Shown here: in pieces, positions 53,628 to 60,382 of the stretch
How positions within the stretch are numbered: the stretch's first letter is position 1
Layout of the letters: every line of letters starts with the position of its first letter
Notes under the pieces: generated by a model
Databases searched by the model: none
What the model was told of the DNA's origin: nothing
What the model saw: only the letters and a program-made list of their open reading frames with translations
Position numbers and translations under genes: made by a program
Assembly: GCA_942493075.1 (NCBI GenBank)
Contig: OW818681.1
Location: 2,418,001-2,482,000 of the forward strand
Length of the DNA: 64,000 nt
Reading direction: 5' to 3'
Source: JBBQYD01 sp942493075
Lineage (GTDB): Bacteria > Verrucomicrobiota > Verrucomicrobiia > Limisphaerales > UBA8199

Positions 53628-56243
53628 TTAGCATTCAGCCTTTAGCCTTTCGTCCTGCCCTTTCTCCGCATACAGGTATTTTTGGAAGCTGGTGAAGAGA
53701 TGTTGGATCTGGTCTGGTTGGCCCAGATCGGTAACCGCATCCGATAGAGAATCGTTGTATTTGAGCCGAAGCAACGGGGTGAGCTTTTGCTGATCGAGTT
53801 CCTCCACGCCAACCGTCACGTAATGCTGCAGCACAAAATCCAGGAACAACTGCTGCTTAGCGGTGAACCGTGTGTTGATGTAAACCTTCGCGGTGGAGGC
53901 GCGGACTTCTCGTGTGACCGGCGCCACCGCATACGCCACGTGGGCCAGCACGTCATATAGATCGCTGTTCTCGGCATCGATGATCTTCTGCATCTCGGCC
54001 AGTTGGTCGCACCCGAAGCCTTTTTCTGCCAACCCGGCCAGAAGTCTCGACCGCGTATCCGGCGCGCTCCAGATGGCCCGGAGCTCGGCTTCGTCCTTGA
54101 AGAATTCGGGGAGCTTGCCAAACAGCAGCTCCAGGAATTGCTGCGCGGACATCGGGGTCCCGTCCGGATGCCAGAACGATGTGGCCATCATGTGCTGGAT
54201 GGTTCGCTCTTTCCCATCGGCCAGTTTGATCCGGGCTTTTCGCTTCTTTTGACAGATACACGGCAAGCGGCCGCAGACGGGGCACGGCTCTCTCGGGCAC
54301 ACGCATGGGGCCTGGCTGCAGACGGGGCACAGAGGGGGCGGAGGCTTCACACACACGCACGGAGCACACCCGCAGGTGGGGCAGGTGTCCGGCTCCGTGG
54401 GAGGCACGGGTTCACCGTCCCACTCGGGGTCATTGAAATGATGGTGGGCTTTTACGAAATCGTAGATGGTGAAGTAATCTTTGCCATCATAAAGCCGGGT
54501 GCCGCGTCCGATGATCTGTTTGAACTCGATCATGGAATTGATCGGACGCATCAGCACAATGTTGCGGATGTTCCGTGCATCCACCCCGGTGGAAAGTTTC
54601 TGGGACGTTGTAAGAATGGTGGGGATGCTCTTTTCGTTGTCCTGGAAATCGCGCAGGTGCTGTTCGCCCAGTTCACCGTCGTTGGCGGTGACACGCTGGC
54701 AATAGTTCGGGTCCTTGCTTCCCTTGAGCTGATTGATCAAATCCCGCACAGCAAGGGCATGCTCCTGGCTTGCGCAGAACACCAGTGTCTTTTCCTTCTG
54801 GTTGATCTGGCCCATGAAGATCTCAACGCGCTTTTGTTCCCGTTCCTTGATCTCGATGATTTTGTTGAAGTCCGGCTCTGTGTAACGCTTATCTGGATCG
54901 ATTTCTCCCTCAACCACCGAGTCGTCTGGAGTGTAGATATACTCGTCCAGCGTGGTCTGGATCTGCTTTACCTTGAATGGCGTCAGGAAACCGTCGTTAA
55001 TGCCATCCTTCAGGGAATAAATGAAGACGGGGTCGCCGAAATATCTGTAGGTATCGACGTTGTCTTTGCGTTTGGGAGTTGCGGTGAGCCCGAGTTGCAC
55101 AGCGGGCGCGAAGTATTCAAGTATGCCGCGCCAGTTGCTCTCATCATTCGCCCCGCCACGATGGCATTCGTCAATGATGATGAAATCAAAAAAGTCCGGC
55201 GGATACTGGCCGAAATGGAAATTTTCCCGCGGAGGCCCGGGGGACCCGGAGACCGGCGGGCTGTACTCGGGGCCGACTTCACTCAGATTAAGCTGGTCCA
55301 CGGGATTGCGTTGCCCGTAACCCGGCGGCGCACTGCGGCCAGCAGCAGCCAAGTTGCTGTGCTCCGAGATCGCAGCGTCTTCGCGTGATGCTTCAGCGGG
55401 CCGGGTCATGAAGGTCTGGAAGATGGTGAAGAAGAGGCTGCCGTTCTTGGGCACCTTGCCTTTCTTTCGGATCTCGTCCGGCTTGATCCGGATCATGGCA
55501 TCTTCCGGGAATGCGGAGAAGGCGTTGTAAGCCTGATTAGCCAGGATGTTGCGATCAGCCAGGAACAGGATGCGGGGACGCCTTGGAGTTGGCTGAGAGC
55601 TGAGCGATGAGGGTTGAGAGTGAGACAAATTCCAGCGGCTGTGGAAGAGTTTCCAGGCGATCTGGAAGGCAATGAAAGTCTTGCCGGTGCCGGTGGCGAG
55701 AGTGAGCAGGATCCGGTTGCGCCCGCCGGCAATCGCGCTCAGCACGCGATCCACCGCTATGTCCTGGTAATAGCGGCTGGGATGTGATCCGCCTTTATCT
55801 TCAAAAGGGACGGCGGCGAACCGATCCCGCCAGATATTCTCCTCAGCGTGAAGCATTCCCCAGAGCTGCTCGGGCGTAGGATAGGAGCTAATCTCACCTT
55901 CGGGTGCGGCGATACCCGAAGGCTCCATATCCACCTGGTAGATGCCCTGGCCGTTCGTGGAATAGGCAAAGCGAAGTGCGAGTTTAATGGCGTAATTCTT
56001 GGCCTGGGCGACACCTTCGGTCAGCGGCAGATCCCAGGCTTTCGCCTCAATCACCGCCAGTTTCGTGTTGCGGTATTCCAGGATATAATCGGCGCAAAGC
56101 GGTTTGCCGTGGCGTCCGTGGCCTTCAATGCGTCCGGGTGAGATGAGGTATTCGCGGCGAACCCGGCTGCCTTCGACAACGCCCCAACCCGCCGCTTTCA
56201 GGGCGGGATCAATGTGCTCGGCGCGTGTCTCGGCTTCGTTCAT
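53628..56243 (-). CDS. hsdR: Type I restriction enzyme subunit HsdR (locus 2; EcoEI-type with Cys-rich insert)
   Basis: Motor/nuclease subunit of the second RM system, 871 residues. The N-terminal nuclease pattern is 'ADYILEYRNTKLAVIEAKAWD' (about residue 50-70). The helicase has Walker A 'LATGTGKTFIAF' (about 188) and Walker B 'FIIIDECHRGGANDE' (about 355). After the helicase core comes a 44-residue insert with 13 Cys in three CPxC…PCxC repeats (codons 54252-54383) and then the EcoEI-type C-terminal domain. A low-complexity insertion (codons 55586-55630, 'SHSQPSSLSSQPTP') lies between the Walker A region and 'RILFLADRN'. The final residues (ERLKAEC) come from a TTTAGCC-type run. It lies far from hsdS, beyond Schlafen and HTH genes, and is flanked on both sides by the palindromic repeat. 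Confidence 0.95.
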   Translation of the reverse strand: MNEAETRAEHIDPALKAAGWGVVEGSRVRREYLISPGRIEGHGRHGKPLCADYILEYRNTKLAVIEAKAWDLPLTEGVAQAKNYAIKLALRFAYSTNGQGIYQVDMEPSGIAAPEGEISSYPTPEQLWGMLHAEENIWRDRFAAVPFEDKGGSHPSRYYQDIAVDRVLSAIAGGRNRILLTLATGTGKTFIAFQIAWKLFHSRWNLSHSQPSSLSSQPTPRRPRILFLADRNILANQAYNAFSAFPEDAMIRIKPDEIRKKGKVPKNGSLFFTIFQTFMTRPAEASREDAAISEHSNLAAAGRSAPPGYGQRNPVDQLNLSEVGPEYSPPVSGSPGPPRENFHFGQYPPDFFDFIIIDECHRGGANDESNWRGILEYFAPAVQLGLTATPKRKDNVDTYRYFGDPVFIYSLKDGINDGFLTPFKVKQIQTTLDEYIYTPDDSVVEGEIDPDKRYTEPDFNKIIEIKEREQKRVEIFMGQINQKEKTLVFCASQEHALAVRDLINQLKGSKDPNYCQRVTANDGELGEQHLRDFQDNEKSIPTILTTSQKLSTGVDARNIRNIVLMRPINSMIEFKQIIGRGTRLYDGKDYFTIYDFVKAHHHFNDPEWDGEPVPPTEPDTCPTCGCAPCVCVKPPPPLCPVCSQAPCVCPREPCPVCGRLPCICQKKRKARIKLADGKERTIQHMMATSFWHPDGTPMSAQQFLELLFGKLPEFFKDEAELRAIWSAPDTRSRLLAGLAEKGFGCDQLAEMQKIIDAENSDLYDVLAHVAYAVAPVTREVRASTAKVYINTRFTAKQQLFLDFVLQHYVTVGVEELDQQKLTPLLRLKYNDSLSDAVTDLGQPDQIQHLFTSFQKYLYAEKGQDERLKAEC

Positions 56244-56475
56244 TGGGCAATCGATGCTTGGGCATGAGTGTTAGCGGTTTGGGTTCACGCGGCAATTACA
56301 ATTTCGGCTTGGCTTTGGAAGCCGCAGCAATGGTTTCACGTGGAGCCGCGGAGAACGGGGAGAAGACCACTCACGCGGAGGGAAAGAAAGCGAAGACCAG
56401 AAAACCAGGGTTCCCCCACTTTAGCCTTTAGCCTTTCTTCTAGGGGGGGGCAGAACACCGAAAAATACAAATTTT
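56244..56475. other. Repeat-rich spacer upstream of hsdR2
   Basis: No gene. It carries degenerate 'TTTCACGTGGAGCCGCGGAGAAC' and 'CCACTTTAGCCTTTAGCC' blocks, which recur at 53548 and 56905-56935. These are simple intergenic repeats; the hsdR2 promoter should lie here or in the following repeat. Confidence 0.5.
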
Positions 56476-56817
56476 TCACGCCAAGACGCCAAGACGCCGA
56501 GAAAACGGGGAGAAAACCAGGAGGATAAGTCTTGAACTGGATTTGTCAGTTTAGATGAGCTTTCAGCTCTCAGCGGGGTTTGCGATTCAAATGCAGGCAT
56601 GCTGTCCGAACCGGGATCAGTACTGTTTGTAGCTGCCGGTCCCTCTTGATTCAACCCTGGTTCATCGGGTTGGCGCCAAGCAGCGCCAACCCGATGAACC
56701 AGGAATAATGTTTCTTTCGGATTTTTTCTACCCACAGTACTGATCTAAAGTGCTGCCTCCCGTCTTCTTTCGGACTAGGTCACGAAGCGCGGCGTTGGAG
56801 AAGGGATTTCACACGGC
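56476..56817 (-). repeat. hsdR-associated palindromic repeat, copy 3 (extended)
   Basis: Direct repeat of 53214-53552 (about 342 bp). The perfect 21-bp stem lies at 56656-56676 with 56683-56703 (loop CAAGCA). Relative to hsdR2 it lies upstream in the same orientation as copy 1 relative to hsdR1, and at a similar distance (about 300-310 bases). Confidence 0.88.
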
Positions 56818-57001
56818 GTTGGAGGAGAGAGTGCCCAAAACAGGGAAATTACAAATTTTCACGCAACGACGCAAAGGCGCCGAGAAAACGGGGAAGAGAC
56901 CAGGGTTCCCCCACTTTAGCCTTTAGCATTGAGCCTTTCTTCTTGCCGCCCCGGCGGGGCACGTGACAATAGCCCAATGTTTCAACATTGGGTGACATTA
57001 G
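56818..57001. other. Spacer between repeat copy 3 and the HTH gene
   Basis: No gene is supported. It includes another CACGCAACGACGCAAAGGCGC block, TTTAGCC repeats and the palindromes below. Confidence 0.5.
56973..56992. repeat. Small palindrome 3' of the HTH gene
   Basis: CCCAATGTT-TC-AACATTGGG, a perfect 9-bp stem with a two-base loop, just after the HTH gene stop (minus strand). It could be a terminator-like hairpin without a T-run, or one of the mini-palindromes of this locus. Confidence 0.6.
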
Positions 57002-57406
57002 TCAACGTGAACCGAGTTCCGAAGGAACGATCGAGCACTTCCTCAGGTAGTCGATGGTGAGTGCGCCCTCATACAAGGCGCGCACCAGGAGGCTATCCAT
57101 GCGGCTGGGCCGCTGTTTGCCGGTTTCCCACCGGGTCCAGCTCTTTTCTCCAGCCTGAACCAGTTCGCCCATCTCTTTTTGAGACAGCTTGAATCTCTCG
57201 CGCAATTCCTTGAACTCTTCGGGCAGCAATAAGCCCATGTGGCGGGCCTTGGTGTCCTCAATAATCCGGTGAGCTTCGGGAGTGAGCAACCACTGCTCCA
57301 TTTCTTCATCCCACTCCAGCGGGATCTGCACATTCACCCGTTCGGCTACCTCGGTGCCGTCCAGATTCGACACCAGGACTTCATAATCTTTAAATTTTGT
57401 TTTCAT
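57002..57406 (-). CDS. HTH DNA-binding protein (MqsA/XRE antitoxin-like)
   Basis: A 134-residue protein with a C-terminal XRE-type helix-turn-helix: 'FKLSQKEMGELVQAGEKSWTRWETGKQRP' (about residues 73-101) and then a short dimer segment. The N-terminal ~60 residues are acidic and probably dimerise or bind a partner. This matches the DNA-binding half of MqsA-type antitoxins, but the zinc-binding N-terminus is absent and no MqsR toxin is seen next to it. It lies downstream of the Schlafen gene and upstream of hsdR2, so it may regulate the locus. A palindrome CTCACC-N6-GGTGAG lies 12 bases upstream of its start and could be its operator. Confidence 0.82.
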   Translation of the reverse strand: MKTKFKDYEVLVSNLDGTEVAERVNVQIPLEWDEEMEQWLLTPEAHRIIEDTKARHMGLLLPEEFKELRERFKLSQKEMGELVQAGEKSWTRWETGKQRPSRMDSLLVRALYEGALTIDYLRKCSIVPSELGSR

Positions 57407-57417
57407 GTTTTTGGAGC

Positions 57418-57435
57418 CTCACCTGTATGGGTGAG
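57418..57435. promoter_or_regulatory. Candidate operator of the HTH gene
   Basis: Inverted repeat CTCACC-TGTATG-GGTGAG starting 12 bases upstream of the ATG at 57406 (minus strand). Its position fits autoregulation by the HTH protein. It could equally be a short RNA hairpin. Confidence 0.45.
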
Positions 57436-57480
57436 CTGTCCTCTCTTCTGCTTGATCGAAGCTCGTTGTTGTGTTTTGAC

Positions 57481-58392
57481 TTATTTTTGTCGATCTACTA
57501 TGCGCCCGACCGATTGAACAAGCTTACGTAGTGAGGCTGCGATATCTTTCATTTCCGCTTTCAAGGTGGGAGTTGCCGTTTGAGCCGCCTGGAAGTCGTT
57601 TAGGCCGAACGAGAAGTGTTCCGTTATTGAATTGCCGCTGATGCCATCCTGGTAGGTTACTGTTAGAGGGAAGGCAGGCTCGCTGCATCCCGGACGTCCG
57701 ATACAAAACTGGGGATAGCCTGAGAACGGCACAGTAATGGAATGCCCTGGAGGCAGGATCTTGATGCCATGAGTGAACTGCCGTGGCGGTTGCTTTAAGT
57801 GCCACTTCATTTCGCTAGGGAATGTGAACTTGAGGTCATAGGCAGGAGCCTGGCCATAATTGCGGATAATGAACTTAAACAGGTCATCATGCACCAATTC
57901 AATAGAAACAAGAGGGGCCAGACCTCGCCGTGCTCGACAGTCCTCAACCTCGTAGTGCTCCATTGCAAATGAAGAGAAGTTGAAACGCTTGTAGTACTTG
58001 TGATTGGAAGCTTGATGTGGCCCCTGAAATGAGTATGGGACGACAATGCATATCACCAGATTGCCGTTGGAAAGTCTGAACTCTTTAATTGCAATGCCCT
58101 CGATGTGAGGGGAGATATTGTCGCATAATATTTGCTCCAGCCTCTCACGATTCCACTGGGGATCCACTCCAGAATCTAATGCGAGTGGCAAGTGTGTGGT
58201 GGGATCCTCCGTCACTCCGTAGACCAGGATGCCACCGTCGGAGTTTGCGAAAGCGGACACGTCCTTTGCCAGTTCTTCTCGCTTTTTCACAGCCAGAGCA
58301 GCACTGGCCTTATAATCCAAGTAGATGCTTTCGGGCACTTGATTCGTTACCAGGCGTTGAACGTCGTCTAGCGATTGTGGCGGGGGCATCAT
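57481..58392 (-). CDS. Schlafen AlbA_2-domain protein
   Basis: A 303-residue protein with an N-terminal Schlafen/AlbA_2 domain ('SIYLDYKAS', 'KDVSAFANSDGGILVYGVTED', 'FRLSNGNLVICIVVPYS', about residues 20-150). In bacteria this domain is found in regulators and some defence genes and may bind nucleic acid or nucleotides. The C-terminal half is beta-rich and unassigned. The start chosen is ATG 58392; the longer frame needs a TTG at 58440. It lies between the HNH-like gene and the HTH gene of RM locus 2. Gene order and strand suggest it is carried with the RM operon as an accessory; whether it has its own antiviral role is unknown. Confidence 0.82.
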   Translation of the reverse strand: MMPPPQSLDDVQRLVTNQVPESIYLDYKASAALAVKKREELAKDVSAFANSDGGILVYGVTEDPTTHLPLALDSGVDPQWNRERLEQILCDNISPHIEGIAIKEFRLSNGNLVICIVVPYSFQGPHQASNHKYYKRFNFSSFAMEHYEVEDCRARRGLAPLVSIELVHDDLFKFIIRNYGQAPAYDLKFTFPSEMKWHLKQPPRQFTHGIKILPPGHSITVPFSGYPQFCIGRPGCSEPAFPLTVTYQDGISGNSITEHFSFGLNDFQAAQTATPTLKAEMKDIAASLRKLVQSVGRIVDRQK

Positions 58393-58589
58393 TGTAATAA
58401 AGATCCCCGGTGGAGGCTCCGTGGACAAGCGTTTTTTCAACCCAGCCAGGCCGACGAGTTTGGCGCCGAAATCACTTCCCAGCCTGGGCTTCCTGGAGCT
58501 GCTTTAGGGTAGTAAAATTGGCTAAGCCGCCCATTGTCCGAGCGCCAGGCTCGAACTACAGGAGGATGATTAGCCGATGCCGGATTTCT

Positions 58590-59189
58590 TCACAGCATGT
58601 GCTGCTGCTCCATGATCGGACGGAGAATTCTCAAACGCTGGTTGCTCTCAGTCAAAACGCGTTCCTGGATGTACCCGCGTGGATCGCGATGCGGGGACAG
58701 ATATTGCCATTCGAGTTCCGCGAAAGCCGAGGGCATTTGCGGCACGCCTTCAGCGTTCGGTTTCCATCCGTAAACAGTCCAGGCGTGCCATCTCAGATAA
58801 GCAGTCAAAGGACCGGTCTTGTCCGTAAGGCTGGCGAAAGGTTCCGGAACAAGGGCAAGGTTTGCCAGATGAGTATAGCAGTCGCGTTCATCGCATGCAT
58901 GCCAGACGTGAACGAAAGACCAGCCTTTGGGACGTGTGCCTTCAATTGCGTGCGCCCAAAGCAGAGCCCAGGTAGGAGTCGTATTGTCATCATACATCCC
59001 GAGCGTGACACCCTCGTTGGAGACAATAGGAGTCATCCGCGGCTTGCTCTTTCTTTGCCGCGCGGTAGGAAATGCAGCGCCTCCTAATGCTGCAACCGTG
59101 TCGCGGTTTGGGAGCCAACTGGTTTTAGCAACCATGCGTGCCAGCGCTGGTGCATACTGATCAAGCGAGTTCGGTGGGGGTAGAGGCAT
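58590..59189 (-). CDS. Hypothetical protein with HNH-like residue pattern (RM locus 2)
   Basis: A 199-residue soluble protein starting MPLPPPNSLDQYAPALARMV. Its central block 'MYDDNTTPTWALLWAH' followed by 'FVHVWHACDERDCYTHLANLALVPEPFASLTDK' has the spacing of the degenerate HNH/treble-clef families (His … Asn-Leu … ), and I recall it as a conserved hypothetical protein near RM genes; catalysis is unproven. It begins 5 bases after the hsdS stop, so it is part of the hsdMS operon, and its stop is about 200 bases before the Schlafen start. No signal peptide or membrane helix is visible. Confidence 0.7.
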   Translation of the reverse strand: MPLPPPNSLDQYAPALARMVAKTSWLPNRDTVAALGGAAFPTARQRKSKPRMTPIVSNEGVTLGMYDDNTTPTWALLWAHAIEGTRPKGWSFVHVWHACDERDCYTHLANLALVPEPFASLTDKTGPLTAYLRWHAWTVYGWKPNAEGVPQMPSAFAELEWQYLSPHRDPRGYIQERVLTESNQRLRILRPIMEQQHML

Positions 59190-59194
59190 TGCGT

Positions 59195-60382
59195 TTAGAG
59201 CTGGCCGGTGAAAGCTTGGTGGAGCAGGGATTTTTTCAGTTCCTCCAGGGCGGCAAGTTTGCGGGTGTAGATGCTGGCGAGGTGCTGGGTTTCGGCACTG
59301 AGGGCGTCAAGTTGGGTGGCTTGGTGTTTTTGTTCTGCCATCGCGAGCTTCGGAACTCGGAGGCTTCGCAGAACGCTCAATGAAACGGTCTTTTGCGCTG
59401 CGCCTGTTGAGCCAATCGTGGCCTGCCGATAAACTTGGGGGGAAAGGAGCGCGTAGGTCAGCCACGAGCTATCCGTCTCCTGCCGCGGCCTAATAAGCCC
59501 GATGTGCCGCTGAAAACAAAAGTCACGCTGCTCTCGGACGAGCACCGGGATGCCGAGCGTTGCTCCGGTTACCGTGTAAAGAACGTCGCCAACCTTGGGC
59601 CTCTTCGATGGCTTCAGGTTTAGGAAGTAGGTATCTGGGACTTTGAAGGTGTCGCTGAAATCGATCTCACGTGTCTCTTTCAAAATGTCCGAGATCGTAA
59701 TAAATGGAACCCCTGTTGCAGCTTTGGGAGGCGGCGAGTGATCGCCGTCTGTCACCTCGACAGCCAGCTCCGAAAGCTGAACCTCGTTCCCTCGATGTGC
59801 AAACACGGCTTGCAAATGGCTTTCGAAAATGGCGCGGGCGTTTTGGAGGTTTTTCTCGGTGTTGGCTTTGGCGGTGGCGATGGCTTCGAATGCCTCGTCC
59901 AGAATGTGGACGAGGCGCTGCTGCTCAGTGAGAGGGGGGAGTGGGATCGGCTGTGAGCGGACATCGCCATCGGTGACTGCGGGGTAACTCGCGCCCTTCT
60001 GCAGCCCCAGCATGGCTGCCATGAAATCCTCGGTCTGCAGGAAGTAGAACGCAAACCTAGGATACAATTCTGGCTTTGTGCGAAGGATAAAATATCCGGT
60101 GCTGCAAACTTGCTTATCTAATTCCTCCGGCACGAGGGCAATTCTGCGTAGAGTCGGTCGGATCGTCGCAAAAAGGACGTCATTCTTTCTAACAACGCGC
60201 CGCGCTCGGCTGGGGGCATTCTTCCCTATCAGTCGTTGGGTTGCCTCAATCGTAAGCGTTTCATTTGAAATGCTGGAGACGTCAATATAATCAAATTCCA
60301 ACTCTGGTGAACAAGTCGGGTCGACCGTTTCAGTTTTTTCTAAGACCTCGCCGAGTGTCTTCGTCTCCCACCCCTTCTTCAT
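59195..60382 (-). CDS. hsdS: Type I restriction enzyme specificity subunit HsdS (locus 2)
   Basis: DNA-recognition subunit of 395 residues. ATG 60382 is chosen because it overlaps the preceding stop as ATGA (60379-60382); an alternative start at 60403 adds 7 residues. First TRD opens 'GWETKTLGEVLEKTE', with 'IPLPPLTEQQRLVHILDEAFEAIATAKANTEKNLQNAR' as central spacer (about 145-180). Second TRD ends with 'LASIYTRKLAALEELKKSLLHQAFTGQL', the canonical C-terminal helical spacer. The TRDs differ entirely from those of the HsdS at 3529, so the two RM systems should recognise different sequences. Confidence 0.95.
   Translation of the reverse strand: MKKGWETKTLGEVLEKTETVDPTCSPELEFDYIDVSSISNETLTIEATQRLIGKNAPSRARRVVRKNDVLFATIRPTLRRIALVPEELDKQVCSTGYFILRTKPELYPRFAFYFLQTEDFMAAMLGLQKGASYPAVTDGDVRSQPIPLPPLTEQQRLVHILDEAFEAIATAKANTEKNLQNARAIFESHLQAVFAHRGNEVQLSELAVEVTDGDHSPPPKAATGVPFITISDILKETREIDFSDTFKVPDTYFLNLKPSKRPKVGDVLYTVTGATLGIPVLVREQRDFCFQRHIGLIRPRQETDSSWLTYALLSPQVYRQATIGSTGAAQKTVSLSVLRSLRVPKLAMAEQKHQATQLDALSAETQHLASIYTRKLAALEELKKSLLHQAFTGQL

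Noticed and set aside
53395..56703. Insertion-sequence ends around hsdR2
   Set aside because: The 21-bp stems are inverted repeats within each copy, no transposase is encoded between the copies and no target-site duplication is evident.
57002..57406. Complete MqsR/MqsA toxin-antitoxin pair
   Set aside because: The HTH half resembles MqsA, but the zinc-binding N-terminus and an MqsR-like neighbour are missing.
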